Shown piece by piece: positions 23,796 to 34,688 of a stretch of DNA of 64,000 bases. The position numbers and the translations under genes are program-made. Every line of letters begins with the position of its first letter. Position 1 is the stretch's first letter. The notes beneath the pieces were generated by a model. It did no database searches and had not been told where the DNA came from. It was given only the letters and a program-made list of their open reading frames with translations. The DNA comes from Notospermus geniculatus (taxonomy: Eukaryota > Nemertea > Pilidiophora > Heteronemertea > Lineidae): the NCBI GenBank assembly GCA_002633025.1, contig NMRB01001553.1:11642-75641 (forward strand), in the 5' to 3' direction.

Positions 23796-23978
23796 AGGCC
23801 CGTTTCCACTATAGTGGATTCCGCGGCGGTTTCCGGCGAGCGGCGCGGTTTTCACAGGGCTTTGGATAATCCTTCGATGGTTTAACAATACAATGGCCTA
23901 TTGATTATCCCAATGCCTGTGAAAACCGCTCCGCTCGCCGCAAAACGGGGCGGAATCCGCTGTAGTGGAAACGGGCCT
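23796..23978. mobile_element. 183-bp MITE with AGGCCCGTTTCCACT ends
   Basis: The ends AGGCCCGTTTCCACTATAG and CTGTAGTGGAAACGGGCCT pair; inner arms include CGGAATCCGC and AAAACCGC-type matches. TAA (23793-23795) and TTA (23979-23981) flank it. It shares its first TAA with the element at 23458. Same family as 48192-48319. Confidence 0.85.
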
Positions 23979-23981
23979 TTA

Positions 23982-24430
23982 CTCGAGGGATACGAAGAGT
24001 AAGCGTCACACACCAGGAGCAGAATAATACGGTAGCACATAGGACATGCTCAGTTTTGTACATCTTGCGCCACAATCATTATCAGCTGCAGTACTCAAAA
24101 TGAATGGAGGGAATCTGCAGCCTGGAAGTTTGGAGTAGCTTTGCTTGTAACTAGGGGCATATACTTATACTTTAGTATCTCATTAGTAAGGTGTTCGTTT
24201 TGTGGTCTTGGTGCATATTAGTCATCCGGGAACTTTCTTGGTTCGTCAGGGTATTCACCATTGCCAAACCTGCGCCCTTCATTTAGAAAGGGAAGCCGGT
24301 GTTCTGATCCTTATGTTACATGAATTCAAGGTACATTTGTTGACCCTTATCTCAGTCAGTGTTAGAGCCCTGATCAATTCAAAGTTTTAAAGCTGCTCTA
24401 TGCAGAATGAATTGGGAATTTGTAAAACAT
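23982..24430. other. Gene-free stretch
   Basis: No supported gene. A 62-codon frame (24202-24390) has no recognisable motif. Confidence 0.35.
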
Positions 24431-24681
24431 CAGGGGCGTAGCTAGCTTTTATGGCGTAGGGGGCAAATTTGATCGAGTTTGAAGGGTGAAGCTGGAGGGG
24501 GTCTGGGCCCCCAGAAAAAACTGAAAATCTACACCCTCTCAGATGCATTTTCCCCACATCTGACACTACAATAACTTGGCTCGAAGAGGGGAAATGATGT
24601 TATGGAGCAAAAACGTGTTTTGTCACTTTTTGCTCTGGGGGCATTAGCCCCCTGCCCCCCCCCCCGCTAGCTACGCCCCTG
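24431..24681. mobile_element. MITE with CAGGGGCGTAGCTAGC ends
   Basis: Perfect 16-bp inverted ends CAGGGGCGTAGCTAGC and GCTAGCTACGCCCCTG. The interior has paired purine-rich (AGGGGGTCTGGGCCCCC) and C-rich tracts. Non-autonomous; CAGGGGCG tips are common in hAT-like elements of aquatic animals. Confidence 0.85.
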
Positions 24682-25003
24682 AACGTGAACGAAGGACTAT
24701 CCTTATGGCGCCAAAAATGGTCTCATTCTGTGAGTTTAGTAATTTATAATGAAACATCTTGTGATTGGTGTCGCCTTGTTCTGCATTTTGAATGATAGGT
24801 ACAGGAAATATTTGGCGTAGGGCCACCCTGCTGAATAAAGACAATTTCCTTGAGCTAGTCATTTGACATAAGACAATACCAAATTCTTCCGAGAAATACT
24901 CTTGTTATGTAAATAGAAATTGTGGAGAGTTCACCTCAGCCATATCATCTTAGCTTTTTGCGTCTTTTCAAAAACTATGCTGGCAAATTTGGTGCTTTTG
25001 AAT

Positions 25004-25628
25004 TTGCTGTCTCAAAATTTTAAAGATATCCTCCATGCTAGTGGCGTTCTTATTCTTTCGCAGGTTTTATTAATGTGTAACGAAGGTATTGCCGTGAAGA
25101 TGGGCACAGGGCAGCTGTAAGCCTGCATCACGCCCTGGCATCGGATGGACCAAATACTCTCCCTCTTACCTTGGGGTCGTTCGGTAACATTTGTGATTCA
25201 ATGCAGGAAATTCCTTCACATACGTATCTGACATCTGTAACGAGGCTATGGCCCTGCCTCCTCAGTCAGTATTGGACAGGCACCTGGCGTAAGACGGTAA
25301 ACAACGTCGTTGACATCAGAAAGCGTCGTACGACTGCACTGCTTTACTGATAGGCCTGACAACTTTATTCGCTGGAGACATGGTGAGGATTTTCTGGATC
25401 AACCCACAATGGGCCCTCACCGTTGAGTTGATACGTATTCAAATTGTCACTGTATTTTAACGACAGCTACATCATGTTACAGCTCAAAATCAACTGTGAC
25501 AAATGAAATGGCAGACTTATCAGGATCGTATTTAGGGGGTTGCAGGGGGGCAGTTGCCCCTGAGAGCCAACCAAAAAACGTGATTTTCATGCGGATTTTG
25601 GGCAAAAAACGGCAATAAAGGTCTTCTA
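25004..25628. repeat. 625-bp tandem duplication, copy 1
   Basis: From TTGCTGTCTCAAAATTTTAA at ~25005, the sequence repeats with a 625-bp period at 25629. Copy 1 ends inside a CAGGATCGTATTTAG element (left part only, ~25529-25628). Identity is ~95%, with a few small indels. Confidence 0.85.
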
Positions 25629-26191
25629 TTGCTGTCTCAAAATTTTAAAGATATCCTCCATGCTAGTGGCGTTCTTATTCTTTCGCAGGTTTTATTAATG
25701 TGTAACGAAGGTATTGCCGTTAAGATGGGCACAGGGCAGCTTTAAGCCTGCATCACGCCCTGGCATCGGATGGACCAATTACTGTCCCTCTTACCTTGGG
25801 GTCGTTCGGTAACATTTGTGATTCAATCCAGGAAATTCCTTCACATACGTATCTGACATCTGTAACGAGGCTATGACCCTGCCTCCTCAGTCAGTATTGG
25901 GGAGGCACCTGGCATAAGACGGTAACAACGTCGTTGACATCAAAAAGCGTCGCACGACTGCACTGCTTTACTGATCAACCCACAATAGGCCCTCACCGTT
26001 GAGGTACGTATTCAAATTGTCACAGCGACAGCGACATCATGTTACAACTCAAAATCAACTTTGACAAATGAAATGGCAGACTTATCAGGGCCGTATTTAG
26101 GGGGTGCAGGGGGCAGTTGCCCTCCCAGAGCCAAACAAAAAACGTGATTTTCATGCGGATTTTGGGCAAAAAACGGCAATAAAGGTCTTCT
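25629..26191. repeat. 625-bp tandem duplication, copy 2
   Basis: Second copy of the 25004 segment, shortened by ~60 bp of small deletions near 25970-26030. It runs into the element at 26086, where homology stops at GGTCTTCT. Confidence 0.85.
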
Positions 26192-26235
26192 GCCCCCCCC
26201 CCCTGGCTAGGACCAAAGAGCTAAATACGGCCCTG
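26086..26235. mobile_element. MITE with CAGGGCCGTATTTAG ends
   Basis: The left end CAGGGCCGTATTTAGGGGG and the right end CTAAATACGGCCCTG are inverted. A poly-C tract is present near the right arm. The duplicated, right-truncated copy is at ~25529-25628. Confidence 0.8.
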
Positions 26236-28297
26236 CTTTTACCTGTTACATCTCAAAGTCTTGGTAACAAAATCACATGCCAAAGTCTCTATGCGGATCA
26301 ATGCCCATTCGAGATGAACTTTGGCAATTTCTGAGACGTATTTTGCAATGTATTTCGTTTTGGAATGTGCCTGGGAACGAAATTTGTATCCAATAAAATA
26401 GGCGTTTTAAAACGACCCCAAGGTAGAGGGACCAGAACTGGAGTTGGAGTCATTACACTAAAAATGATCTCAATATTTGAACAATTTGAGCTTGGAGAGG
26501 CATCCTTGTTGAAAGTGCACCACAATATCGACTTGTTTGAAAAAAATGAAAAAAAAGTACAATTTAGTGTTCTGAGGGAAAAAAATCCATGTGCAGCATT
26601 TCTGGGTCACCCATTCGTGAAGATAGCTGGTTGATTTTTATTCTTGACGCTGTCCTTAAAAGATTACTTTCATGGATTCCTTTCTGGTTGGTCATAGAAC
26701 ATTGGCGACGTTCGCGGTATTCTCTGACCGCAATATCTGCCAGCCCTGCAAGTATACCGGTAGGCCCTACATTCATTAATTTGTTTGACAAAGAGTTGAG
26801 GAAATGCATTTCTAGATCACGATTTACCGTACTTCCGTATCTTAGCAGTCGCTCTTTGAAGGCATTACAGTATATTCATGCTGAGCCCACTTGCAAGATC
26901 TATGTACAGTCCTTCAAAAAAGTAAATGGACACAGAAAAACTATTAGATACATGTAAAATGGCAAATATCCTAGTTGTAGATATCATGATGCACAACTAA
27001 ATGTCCTGTCGAATGCAGCAAACCGCATTGATTTATCACCAGCCGTTTTTGAGAAAATTCGATTTTGCTGTGTCCATTTACTTTTTTGTCGCCACTTCTC
27101 CACGGAAAGATGTCGCTGCGACCGTATCAGGCCTTTTCATTGTCTTCAGGACGTCATCTCCTTGGCATTTCGACGTGCGAGCATGAAGCCACAACTTAGT
27201 GTGATCGTTAACGTTCCATACAACGTCACAGTGGAAAAGTTGATTTGGTCGCAGCGCCATCCAATGATAGAAAAAGAATGGCTACAACCCCATTGGCTTT
27301 CACCATAGTAGACCTTCTTTTACCGTACAGAATTACCATTCACCATGGTAAAATGGAGAAAAAATTTTATACGGGGGTTCTTTGAAGAACACCCATACAC
27401 GATATTGTCGACTTTGGGGTAGGCATTCAAAACTCCCTACAATGAGCAGACTTCTTAGATATGCAGGCCAAACCACGACAAATCAAAATGCACTCATCAT
27501 GTTTTTGAACCACTGTTGTCCTGATTGGCAATGGTTACTTTTGGCGACGCTCCGCCAATCAGCAGCGGAAACAATATGATTGGTCATTCTAACGATATAT
27601 CCGCCAATCAAGAGCGGAATAGCAGACCTATGCGTGTCGCTTTGTTTTCCAGTTCAACTTCTATGGATGGGTGAACATTTTTTGGAAGTGCTGTCCAAAA
27701 CTTTTGATATTTTTACGATTTCGCTGGGGTAAGCTCTTCCCAAGGCGATCAGCACTCTTCACAATAAACAACCTCTATCTCCCAGGTTTGGTGAATTTTA
27801 GGTTTTGATACAGTTTTATATAATTCCACTGACATTAATATGGTACATGTTTCACTTTGTTTGTTAATTAAGTCTATACGTATAATCATAGTTTAGATGA
27901 TGTTTTGATAATCACCTAAAAGGTATATTAATCTAACCAAATTGTCATGCAGAAATGACCCGGCAGGCTGATGCAAGGAGGGCGTGCTATCCACACGCAA
28001 CCTGAGAACGGGGGAGTCGTTTGTGGAAAGGACTACAAGTCCATTGAACCGAACTTGCTCACCGAAGTTGGATCTCCTGAACTTGATCCTGGAATTGCTT
28101 GTCAGTCTAGAGTAATGATCACAATTTTAGTGAACTGATCGACGCCTTGCGAAAGCCGAGGAGGGAGTGCATTCGAGGTCCAATGTACTGTGCACGCACG
28201 TACATTTACCCTTGCCGGACTTTTGCAAGGGGTCAATAAGTAAGCCTCAGTGTGAACGGAAAAACCTGTCGAAGGACGGTTGTATGGATTTTAAAGG
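26236..28297. other. Gene-free stretch
   Basis: A 122-codon frame (26589-26957 plus) lacks recognisable domains. CCAATC/GATTGG words cluster at 27515-27615. I cannot support a gene. Confidence 0.35.
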
Positions 28298-28456
28298 CTT
28301 TTTTCATTTCCACGTGAAAATCTTATGCAGTTTTTGTAGGTGAGGTGCGAGCTTGGGTTACACATTTCAAGACCTTCCAACTGTTTCGTTCCGTGTCCCA
28401 AGTGGACGTGTAGGTCCCACCTCTTTGATAGACCAACATTCACTGCAGCATTCATT

Positions 28457-28872
28457 GCATTCGGAACTTCCGAAGGCAACTGCTCGGCAATTTCCGTGGA
28501 TACTCGCATTTCCCCTCGGACACAATTCCAAGGCAGCCATCTTGAACGCGCAACGATCGCTGCCCGTTTGTGAGAATTCAGATGCGGTCGCCTCATCACA
28601 CCTGCACATGAACTAAATAGGTCGCATAAAAACGTTGCGTTATTGATCAGTAATTGGCAGATTGGGTGAGATACCGGTAAGTTTATATATAATATGCCTC
28701 AACTTATCGAGCAAGTACGGTTGAACATCTTAACGGGCCAAAATTCGGCGAAAATAGTCCCACGGCGGTCACGTGGGTTTGATGATAAACAACATGGCTG
28801 CCTTGGACTTGTGTCCGAGGTGAAATGCGCCGCCCAGTGACAGATAGCAGTTCGCCTCAGGTCGTTCCGAAT
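28457..28872. mobile_element. 416-bp foldback element with GCATTCATT target duplication
   Basis: GCATTCATT occurs on both sides (28448-28456 and 28873-28881), and copy 2 of the block has the single, empty site. Ends carry ATTCGGAAC / GTTCCGAAT, and inner arms share CTCGGACACAA and CCAAGGCAGCCAT in inverted orientation. The 9-bp duplication suggests a Mutator-type element; a 7-bp reading (ATTCATT with 11-bp ends) is also possible. Confidence 0.8.
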
Positions 28873-29243
28873 GCATTCATTGAAGACCATAACTTACTCC
28901 ATGTGACATCAAGATAGTAGGTTTACTCAGTAGTAACGACTACTTACATACAACATCACCTTCATAATCATTTATAGAGGAACTCGTGCTTATGAAGCAT
29001 AGAGAATCTTCTTTTGTTATATGTTCAAACTCATCATATCTGAACATGAAAAGTTGTAAAAGTTTGGCGAAAGAATGGTCTTTGAATGCACCACCAAGTA
29101 AATGTTGATTAGGCCTACCAAGTAGTTACTCCCACCAACTCAAGGTGATTGTCGTCGACAAAGTGAGTGCTTCATGATATCCGCAACTCACCAGGGGACT
29201 TGACGAATCACCAAATGGGCGTTTGAATGTCTTGGGCAGAAGT

Positions 29244-29533
29244 ACAGTCTTTGACAAAAGTTTATCTCCACCTGATACCTTGAATATTTCAAATACCACT
29301 GGGCCAATTTTAACAAGGTTTGTTCCACATGAAAGTACATGTACATGTATATCTTGTTGGTCATATTTCTGCATCAACATGTTGGATATTTCGAAATATC
29401 GTAATTATGTAATAGTTCATCAGAAAAAAACGACAAGATATACTTTCACGTCGAACAAACCGTGTTAAAATTGGCCCGGTAGTATTTGAATTTTCAAGGT
29501 ATCAGGTGGAGATAAACTTTTGTCAAAGACTGT
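29244..29533. mobile_element. ~290-bp foldback element present only in block copy 1
   Basis: The ends ACAGTCTTTGACAAAAGTTT and AAACTTTTGTCAAAGACTGT are perfectly inverted. The arms run ~95 bp through CACCTGATACCTTGAA and GGGCCAATTTTAACA. Block copy 2 lacks it (~36710). Confidence 0.85.
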
Positions 29534-29635
29534 ACATGTACAAAACATTCCAAAAACAGAACGTTACAATCTTTGTGTTGTCTTCAAAATGTGATCTCAA
29601 TCCATGGAGTTACGCCATTTTCTGCATCACTGAGG

Positions 29636-29735
29636 CATGTTTTGATTGGTTGGGTATTTCAAGTCGACCAATCATGGCGGCCGCTTCGACACCCGCATGT
29701 ATTAGCCAATCAGAAACGTCGTAGTTTCGTAACAT
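29636..29735. promoter_or_regulatory. CCAAT/YY1 promoter-like cluster (copy in block 2 at ~36832-36930)
   Basis: GATTGGTTGGG, GACCAATCATGGCGGCC and AGCCAATCAGAAACG fall within ~80 bp. Opposed CCAAT boxes next to a CATGGCGGCC (YY1-like) word are typical of animal core promoters. No convincing first exon is visible on either side. Confidence 0.35.
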
Positions 29736-30374
29736 CGGCACAGACCCTCCAAGCACAGCTGTCACCTTTCTGTTTCTTTCAAATAAATGATTCTACTGGT
29801 GTTGTAACATACCATAATTAATCTTATTTACTGGTGGTGTTCGCCTACTAAAACAGTGTATTGTATTTACTCGACTATTTTGTATTGTACTGATAAGAAT
29901 AGTTCTATTTTTCATCCAATGGTAAAACCATGAATCGGTATGTACCCAGTTCTTGGGAGGCATGACCCCTTGCACGGATGTGCGGAATTTAGTTTGACGT
30001 TCCAGCTTGCATTGCGACACCAAAACCGGAGGTAGCAAAGCATCACGGGATAGAGTGGACACGCCGTCACGTGATATATGCGTGTACAATCACCTTTCTC
30101 CTTCGTCTCGCCATTGTATTGGTTCGGCTGTGAAAGATTGCAGTTCGCTGTGCATTCACTGCCAAGAGCAGGGATGCGTTCAGCAGTGCGATGTTGGACA
30201 GAAGTAGTGGCTGACCCCTGGTTTCACGTCATTCACTCCTGGGGCGTATTCGAATCCCTGTTCTTGAGAACATCTTGTCCAAACAAGGCCATCGACTGAG
30301 CGTCTTTAGCCTTGTCCCAATCATGTCATCTTTTGCGTTAACTCATAAATTATAAATGAATCTGACCCCCACTT

Positions 30375-30510
30375 GACCCCGCCTCCAAGCCAATCGGAAC
30401 TCGTGAAAAAAATCGCCGTTCGGCAGTTTCTTGTCTCTTCCTGCACACATTTGTAACACGGATTGTGATTGGCACGTCGATTAGCCTTCGCACACCGATG
30501 ATTGGCTGAG
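30375..30510. promoter_or_regulatory. GC-box and CCAAT cluster
   Basis: CCCCGCCTCC and AGCCAATCGG (~30377-30400) are followed by TGATTGGCACG (~30466) and GATGATTGGCTGAGG (~30498). Promoter-like by composition; the target gene is not identified. Confidence 0.3.
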
Positions 30511-32568
30511 GCGCTGAGCTCCTCAGAAGCGGGAAATGTGATGGATTCAAACCAGGCTAGATGGGCGTCAGGCCAGATAGACTGGTGAGCATCAGATGTG
30601 CTGACCCAGTTCATGTGGTTCTTGACTCAACACGAGAGCGGCAGTTTCGAACGCCGAGAACGCAACCCGAGTTGGGCCAAGAACGTGCTCTTGTCAACCC
30701 TCCGATGAGTGGGGAGTGAGAAGAACACGTTGGACCAACTCGGGTAGCGTTCTCGGTGTACGAAACTGTCGTTCTCGTGTTGGGTCAACAACCGCAGGAA
30801 CTAGGTCAGCACGAGTGTTGTCAAGAACAGGGATGCGCATCGCCCCTAAATTTGTCATAAACCAGACGAGGTTTTCCTGACAGCCAGAAGCAGACGGTTC
30901 ATTTCGTATGAGAGCACACTAAGTAGCCTGTTTCACAAAAACTACTGTTCATTCCAAATCCCAGTGGCGCGTGGTTTTCAGCCGATATCTCCGCAACGGC
31001 TCGGTCAAATTCAACATACCATACATCAATTAACTTGTCTTTCTTGCCGGTATCTTCTGCTATCTTCATTTTTCGCGCAAGGCCTGCATAACGGATCCCT
31101 TTCTCAAAACCCATTTCATTTCGCTATGCTGTTCAGTGCAGTTTACACGTGCGCGATGCATTGCGTCATTTCAAAATGGCCGCCATTTCGGCCGTAAACA
31201 CGAACTGTGATTTGTGAAAGAACTTTTTTCTGTCACGTTTTTCGGGAAAATGGCAGTGATGATGGCTGTACCGCCAAGAAAGACAGGTCGATTGACGTAT
31301 GTTCATCAAAATCGGCCCAGCCGTTGCGGAGGTATTGTTGATACACCTCGCGCCAATCGGAAGTGAAATGAACTGTAGGCTGCACACTTGTCACAAGTGT
31401 GCGGTGTAGTAGGCGAATGAATAGCAATCATTGTTTTTAATCTAGCTTTAAGCTTTTGGAATGTTCCAGATGGGTTGCACTTTACTTCCGCTTTTGCTAT
31501 GTGTGTTGACGTGGCTGTGTTGGCCGGAGTTTGAACTCTGTATGGGGGTTCAAACGGACAACTTACTCGTTACGGGCTAAACTGGGCCTAAATCTTTTGG
31601 TTGGGGAACATTTACAGGGTCGACAGGTCGGCCTTGTTCTCATTTTCATCGAGCACTGAAGATTTAGTCTAGTCTGTCGTAACCCCCTCTAGGCCTATAT
31701 TTAATTTGATTCAACCACACTGACACTGGAAGTTCAGGATTTGTTCGCTTGGTGTTTAAGATATTATTATTATATAACATTGTATGTTCTTATAATCATT
31801 ACTCGCAACGTTCATTGACGTTTTGCAAGGAGACCTGTTTCAAGTCAGGAAACCAGGCCGGAAATCTGCCGGTTTTGGTGGGAAGACTCTTGCTATTGTG
31901 TATGTGGCTTGTTTTGGGAGGATGGCCGAGCACCGACGACGATGACAATGGGATGGGAAGCTAAATTTTCAGGGCAGTGGCCGATGTCATAGATAAGGAA
32001 TACCTTAGCACATGTTGTTCAGCATTCCGTGCACACATGCCTGTGAAAACCCATTTTCGGCGAAAATGCACCGGCAGTCACAACATACAAAACGTCCCCT
32101 GCACACTGTCAATGGATACGTGAACTGTAGCCGCATTGTTCAAAATGAGGGACAGTTTTTCTAGGTTTTCATTTTCAAGGGATGGATAAAAATGCAATCA
32201 ACCAAATTTTGATGTTTTCATGACGAATCAATCACTCAAAAGAGCAAGAACGGTTGCTATAGATGAGTTTCGCCAGCAACCATCTTGCCAAAATTAGGTC
32301 ATCGTCGTGGGGATTTGCCCCACTGGGGGATGGCAGAACCAATCATGTGTCTTTCTGAAAGAGAATTCCCATGGTGTTGACCTAATTCTTGACAAGATGG
32401 CTGCAAGCGAAATTTCTCTGCAATGCGGGACTCAACATTATAGTCGTTTTCTCTTCGTTTGTAAATTTCTGTAAATTGTAAGATATGTTTCGTGTGGTTT
32501 CTTTGTTCCATTGTGTTGCGTCATATATACTAGCTGTGTATATGTAAATTGTTGTTTAGGAGCGCATG

Positions 32569-32605
32569 ACGTCACAGTTGCGTCATAACGTCACAGTTGC
32601 GTCAT
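32569..32605. promoter_or_regulatory. 19-bp tandem CRE-like repeat
   Basis: ACGTCACAGTTGCGTCAT occurs twice with a 19-bp period; the first unit completes a perfect TGACGTCA with its 5' flank. A possible CREB/ATF or AP-1 cluster just outside the duplicated block. Confidence 0.4.
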
Positions 32606-32609
32606 GCGA

Positions 32610-33410
32610 TGTTACTGGTTTGAGTTTCATATCCCATAATAGGCTACCTAACCACAGGGTACGCGCATTTTGTAACCGCCGTGAAATTTTATATTTTTGA
32701 TAAACTTGTAGCCCTTTTGGTAGGAATTGTGTTTGTGGGTGTTTAGCATTGTAGCATTGTTCAATATTTGGCGCCACCATAATACTCAATAGAGTGCGAT
32801 TTCATTGTTGGTCAGCAAGTGGTGCTGCCACCTGTTGGCCACGATGATCAGAACTTTAACCCAGTATTACTCATTGTACAAAAGGAGTGGTACTTCCTTA
32901 GAAGGGGAGCAAGAACCCTTCGGGCGATAACAATCGAAGCATGTAATATTGTGCATCCAAATTGTGTCTTTTTTCCTGGGTTTTCTCATCAGTTCCTTCA
33001 CAATTGCTAAATCTGTCACGTCAGAATTCCGAGACCTGATTTGCCAATATCTCTATTTCAATTCGTCTTAATAATCGTTGATTCTATTTTAGAAATATTT
33101 AGTGCAAGGTGAAAGTATTAACGTTGTTCATATTTACTTAATGTGCTGTAGAAGTTTTGAAATGTTTATGAGAACTTAATACAGGTGTCCCGTACGGTCA
33201 TACTTAGGAGTACAACACGACTTAACAAGTTACCACATCGTGTGTGTGAGGCGAGGAGGTCGACTGGTATACGTCATAGGGGTAGTATACTGCACATGTC
33301 GCTGTGAAAGATAAGAAACTCAATTCGAAATAACACTGACACTATCTCGTGAGCGGAAACAAAAGCACTGTCCACCTACAGCTAGGTTCAGGCCGTTAGC
33401 AACAAGTCCT
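32610..33410. other. Gene-free stretch
   Basis: No recognisable gene or repeat; AT-rich unique sequence. Confidence 0.35.
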
Positions 33411-33530
33411 GGGCCCATATTCATAAAACCTTGCTAGCGTAGTTGGTTGCTAATTGTGTACATTGGCCTGTACAAACTAGGCACTTTAGCAGGCAGCTAA
33501 GCCTACCAAGGTTTTATGAATATCGGCCCT
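33411..33530. mobile_element. Hairpin element with GGGCCCATATTCATAAAACC ends
   Basis: The left end GGGCCCATATTCATAAAACC pairs with the right end GGTTTTATGAATATCGGCCC; inner CTAGC/GCTAA words also pair. Its architecture is like the 12187 family, but the core differs. Confidence 0.75.
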
Positions 33531-33807
33531 GGCCGCCATGTTGGTTTTCAATGAATGATGAAGTAGATGATACCAAGCGGCGTGTTTTATGTCAGCGTTT
33601 CCTCATTTTATTTCGCTGCAAATTGACCGTAGGCGACTTCCCGATCAAAACAGCGGCGGAGAGACAGAGGTGCAGTATTAGACTGCTTCCAGTCTTTGCC
33701 GCCCCACTCCCCGGCGCTGCGCCGTTCCATAACAAACGGAGCGAGCGCCGCGGGAGTGTAGCGGCCCAGAAGGGAACCAATCTAAGGTGATTTGGTATCA
33801 TGGAGTG

Positions 33808-33905
33808 TAGTCTATTTCCCTAACCTGCTGTATGATGGCGCTGACTGATGGCGCGATCGCACCATCAGTCAGCGCCATCATACAGCAGGTTAGGGAACCA
33901 GACTA
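33808..33905. mobile_element. 98-bp near-perfect hairpin with 9-bp target duplication
   Basis: The 36-bp arms 33816-33851 and 33862-33897 are exactly complementary around a 10-bp loop (CGCGATCGCA). The outer TAGTCT/AGACTA extend the stem past a small bulge. CATGGAGTG flanks both sides (33799-33807 and 33906-33914). The target duplication marks it as a transposed element, yet the transcript would fold like a small-RNA precursor. Confidence 0.85.
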
Positions 33906-34229
33906 CATGGAGTGATGAGATGTTCTGTCATTCAACCGGCACCAGCAAGCTAACAGCCTGAATCTAGCTTGAAATCATAGTCTGACTTAGTTCATTGTGT
34001 ACCATATCATTGCTGGAGCGTTGGTCATTGGTCATAAAAATCCAGATCAGGTGCTTTTGCTCAGGGATACGTGTATTTGAAATAAACCCATGGTGCAGCA
34101 ATACTAACTGAACTTGTCCATTCGAAGTCTGTGCATGTCGTCATCAGCCGTAATCAACTGGAACTGCATTTAATAGAATTTCATGTGTTCGATGAAAAAC
34201 TGAATCCAAAGTGAATACAACAAGGAATT

Positions 34230-34688
34230 ATGATTCCAATTTTGTCTTCGTGTTGGTTTTTGTTTGTTTTCTCCATCGCCCTTTCAAGTACCGTAGGGCG
34301 ACATTTGAAAGACGCAATGGGCTGGGGCAGAGCAACGGCCGTCATACCATACAGGATTCACCGGAAATCAGCGAAGTTGCCTGAATGCCTTTCGTGGAGA
34401 CACGAAGTTTACTTCGGGTCATTTCGGGAGAATGTCTCTCTTCCCTGGTTGTGCACTGTAACTGACTCGTCTCTCCCCTGTGTACTATCGAATATGGAGT
34501 GGAGTACAAATCTGTACGCCTACTACAAACACTATTACAAGGACTACCATGGAACAATGCCACCCTCTCTCCCAGAGCCCTTTGATCGGTACAAAGCATC
34601 GTTTAAGGCCCCTCGTAATGCATCGCACTTGTTCGGCCTAACTATACTTGGCCACGGTTGCTTGAAAACATTCACGTTGCAACTCTAG
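34230..34688 (+). CDS. Unrecognised 152-residue frame with signal-peptide-like start
   Basis: The frame starts MIPILSSCWFLFVFSIALSS, a hydrophobic N-terminus typical of a secretory signal, and continues as a basic/aromatic mature part. It has four further cysteines (in PECLSW, WLCTV, PCVLS and GCLK) and two N-glycosylation sequons (ENVS, RNAS). No domain is recognised; a small secreted ligand or the first exon of a longer receptor-type protein would fit. It sits between the two copies of the large duplicated block and has no copy elsewhere here. It could be a chance frame: its length alone is not decisive. Confidence 0.3.
   Translation: MIPILSSCWFLFVFSIALSSTVGRHLKDAMGWGRATAVIPYRIHRKSAKLPECLSWRHEVYFGSFRENVSLPWLCTVTDSSLPCVLSNMEWSTNLYAYYKHYYKDYHGTMPPSLPEPFDRYKASFKAPRNASHLFGLTILGHGCLKTFTLQL

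Larger units (their letters stand above)
28298..32474. repeat. Large duplicated block, copy 1
   Basis: This ~4.2-kb block is collinear with 35865-39227 at an estimated 97-98% identity where both are present. Copy 1 has private insertions at 28457-28872 and ~29244-29533; copy 2 has one at ~36343-36641. The 1.1 kb at 29910-31054 lies opposite the N run of copy 2. Small frames shared by both copies (e.g. 30964-31197 and 31166-31387) show no recognisable domain. Confidence 0.9.

Noticed and set aside
26589-26957. 122-codon plus-strand frame
   Set aside because: No recognisable family and a competing minus-strand frame; I could not separate it from chance.
28291-28599. 102-codon minus-strand frame, similar to part of 35570-36010
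   Set aside because: The similarity is explained by the duplicated block; half of the first frame lies within the foldback element at 28457 and the frames diverge outside the shared DNA.
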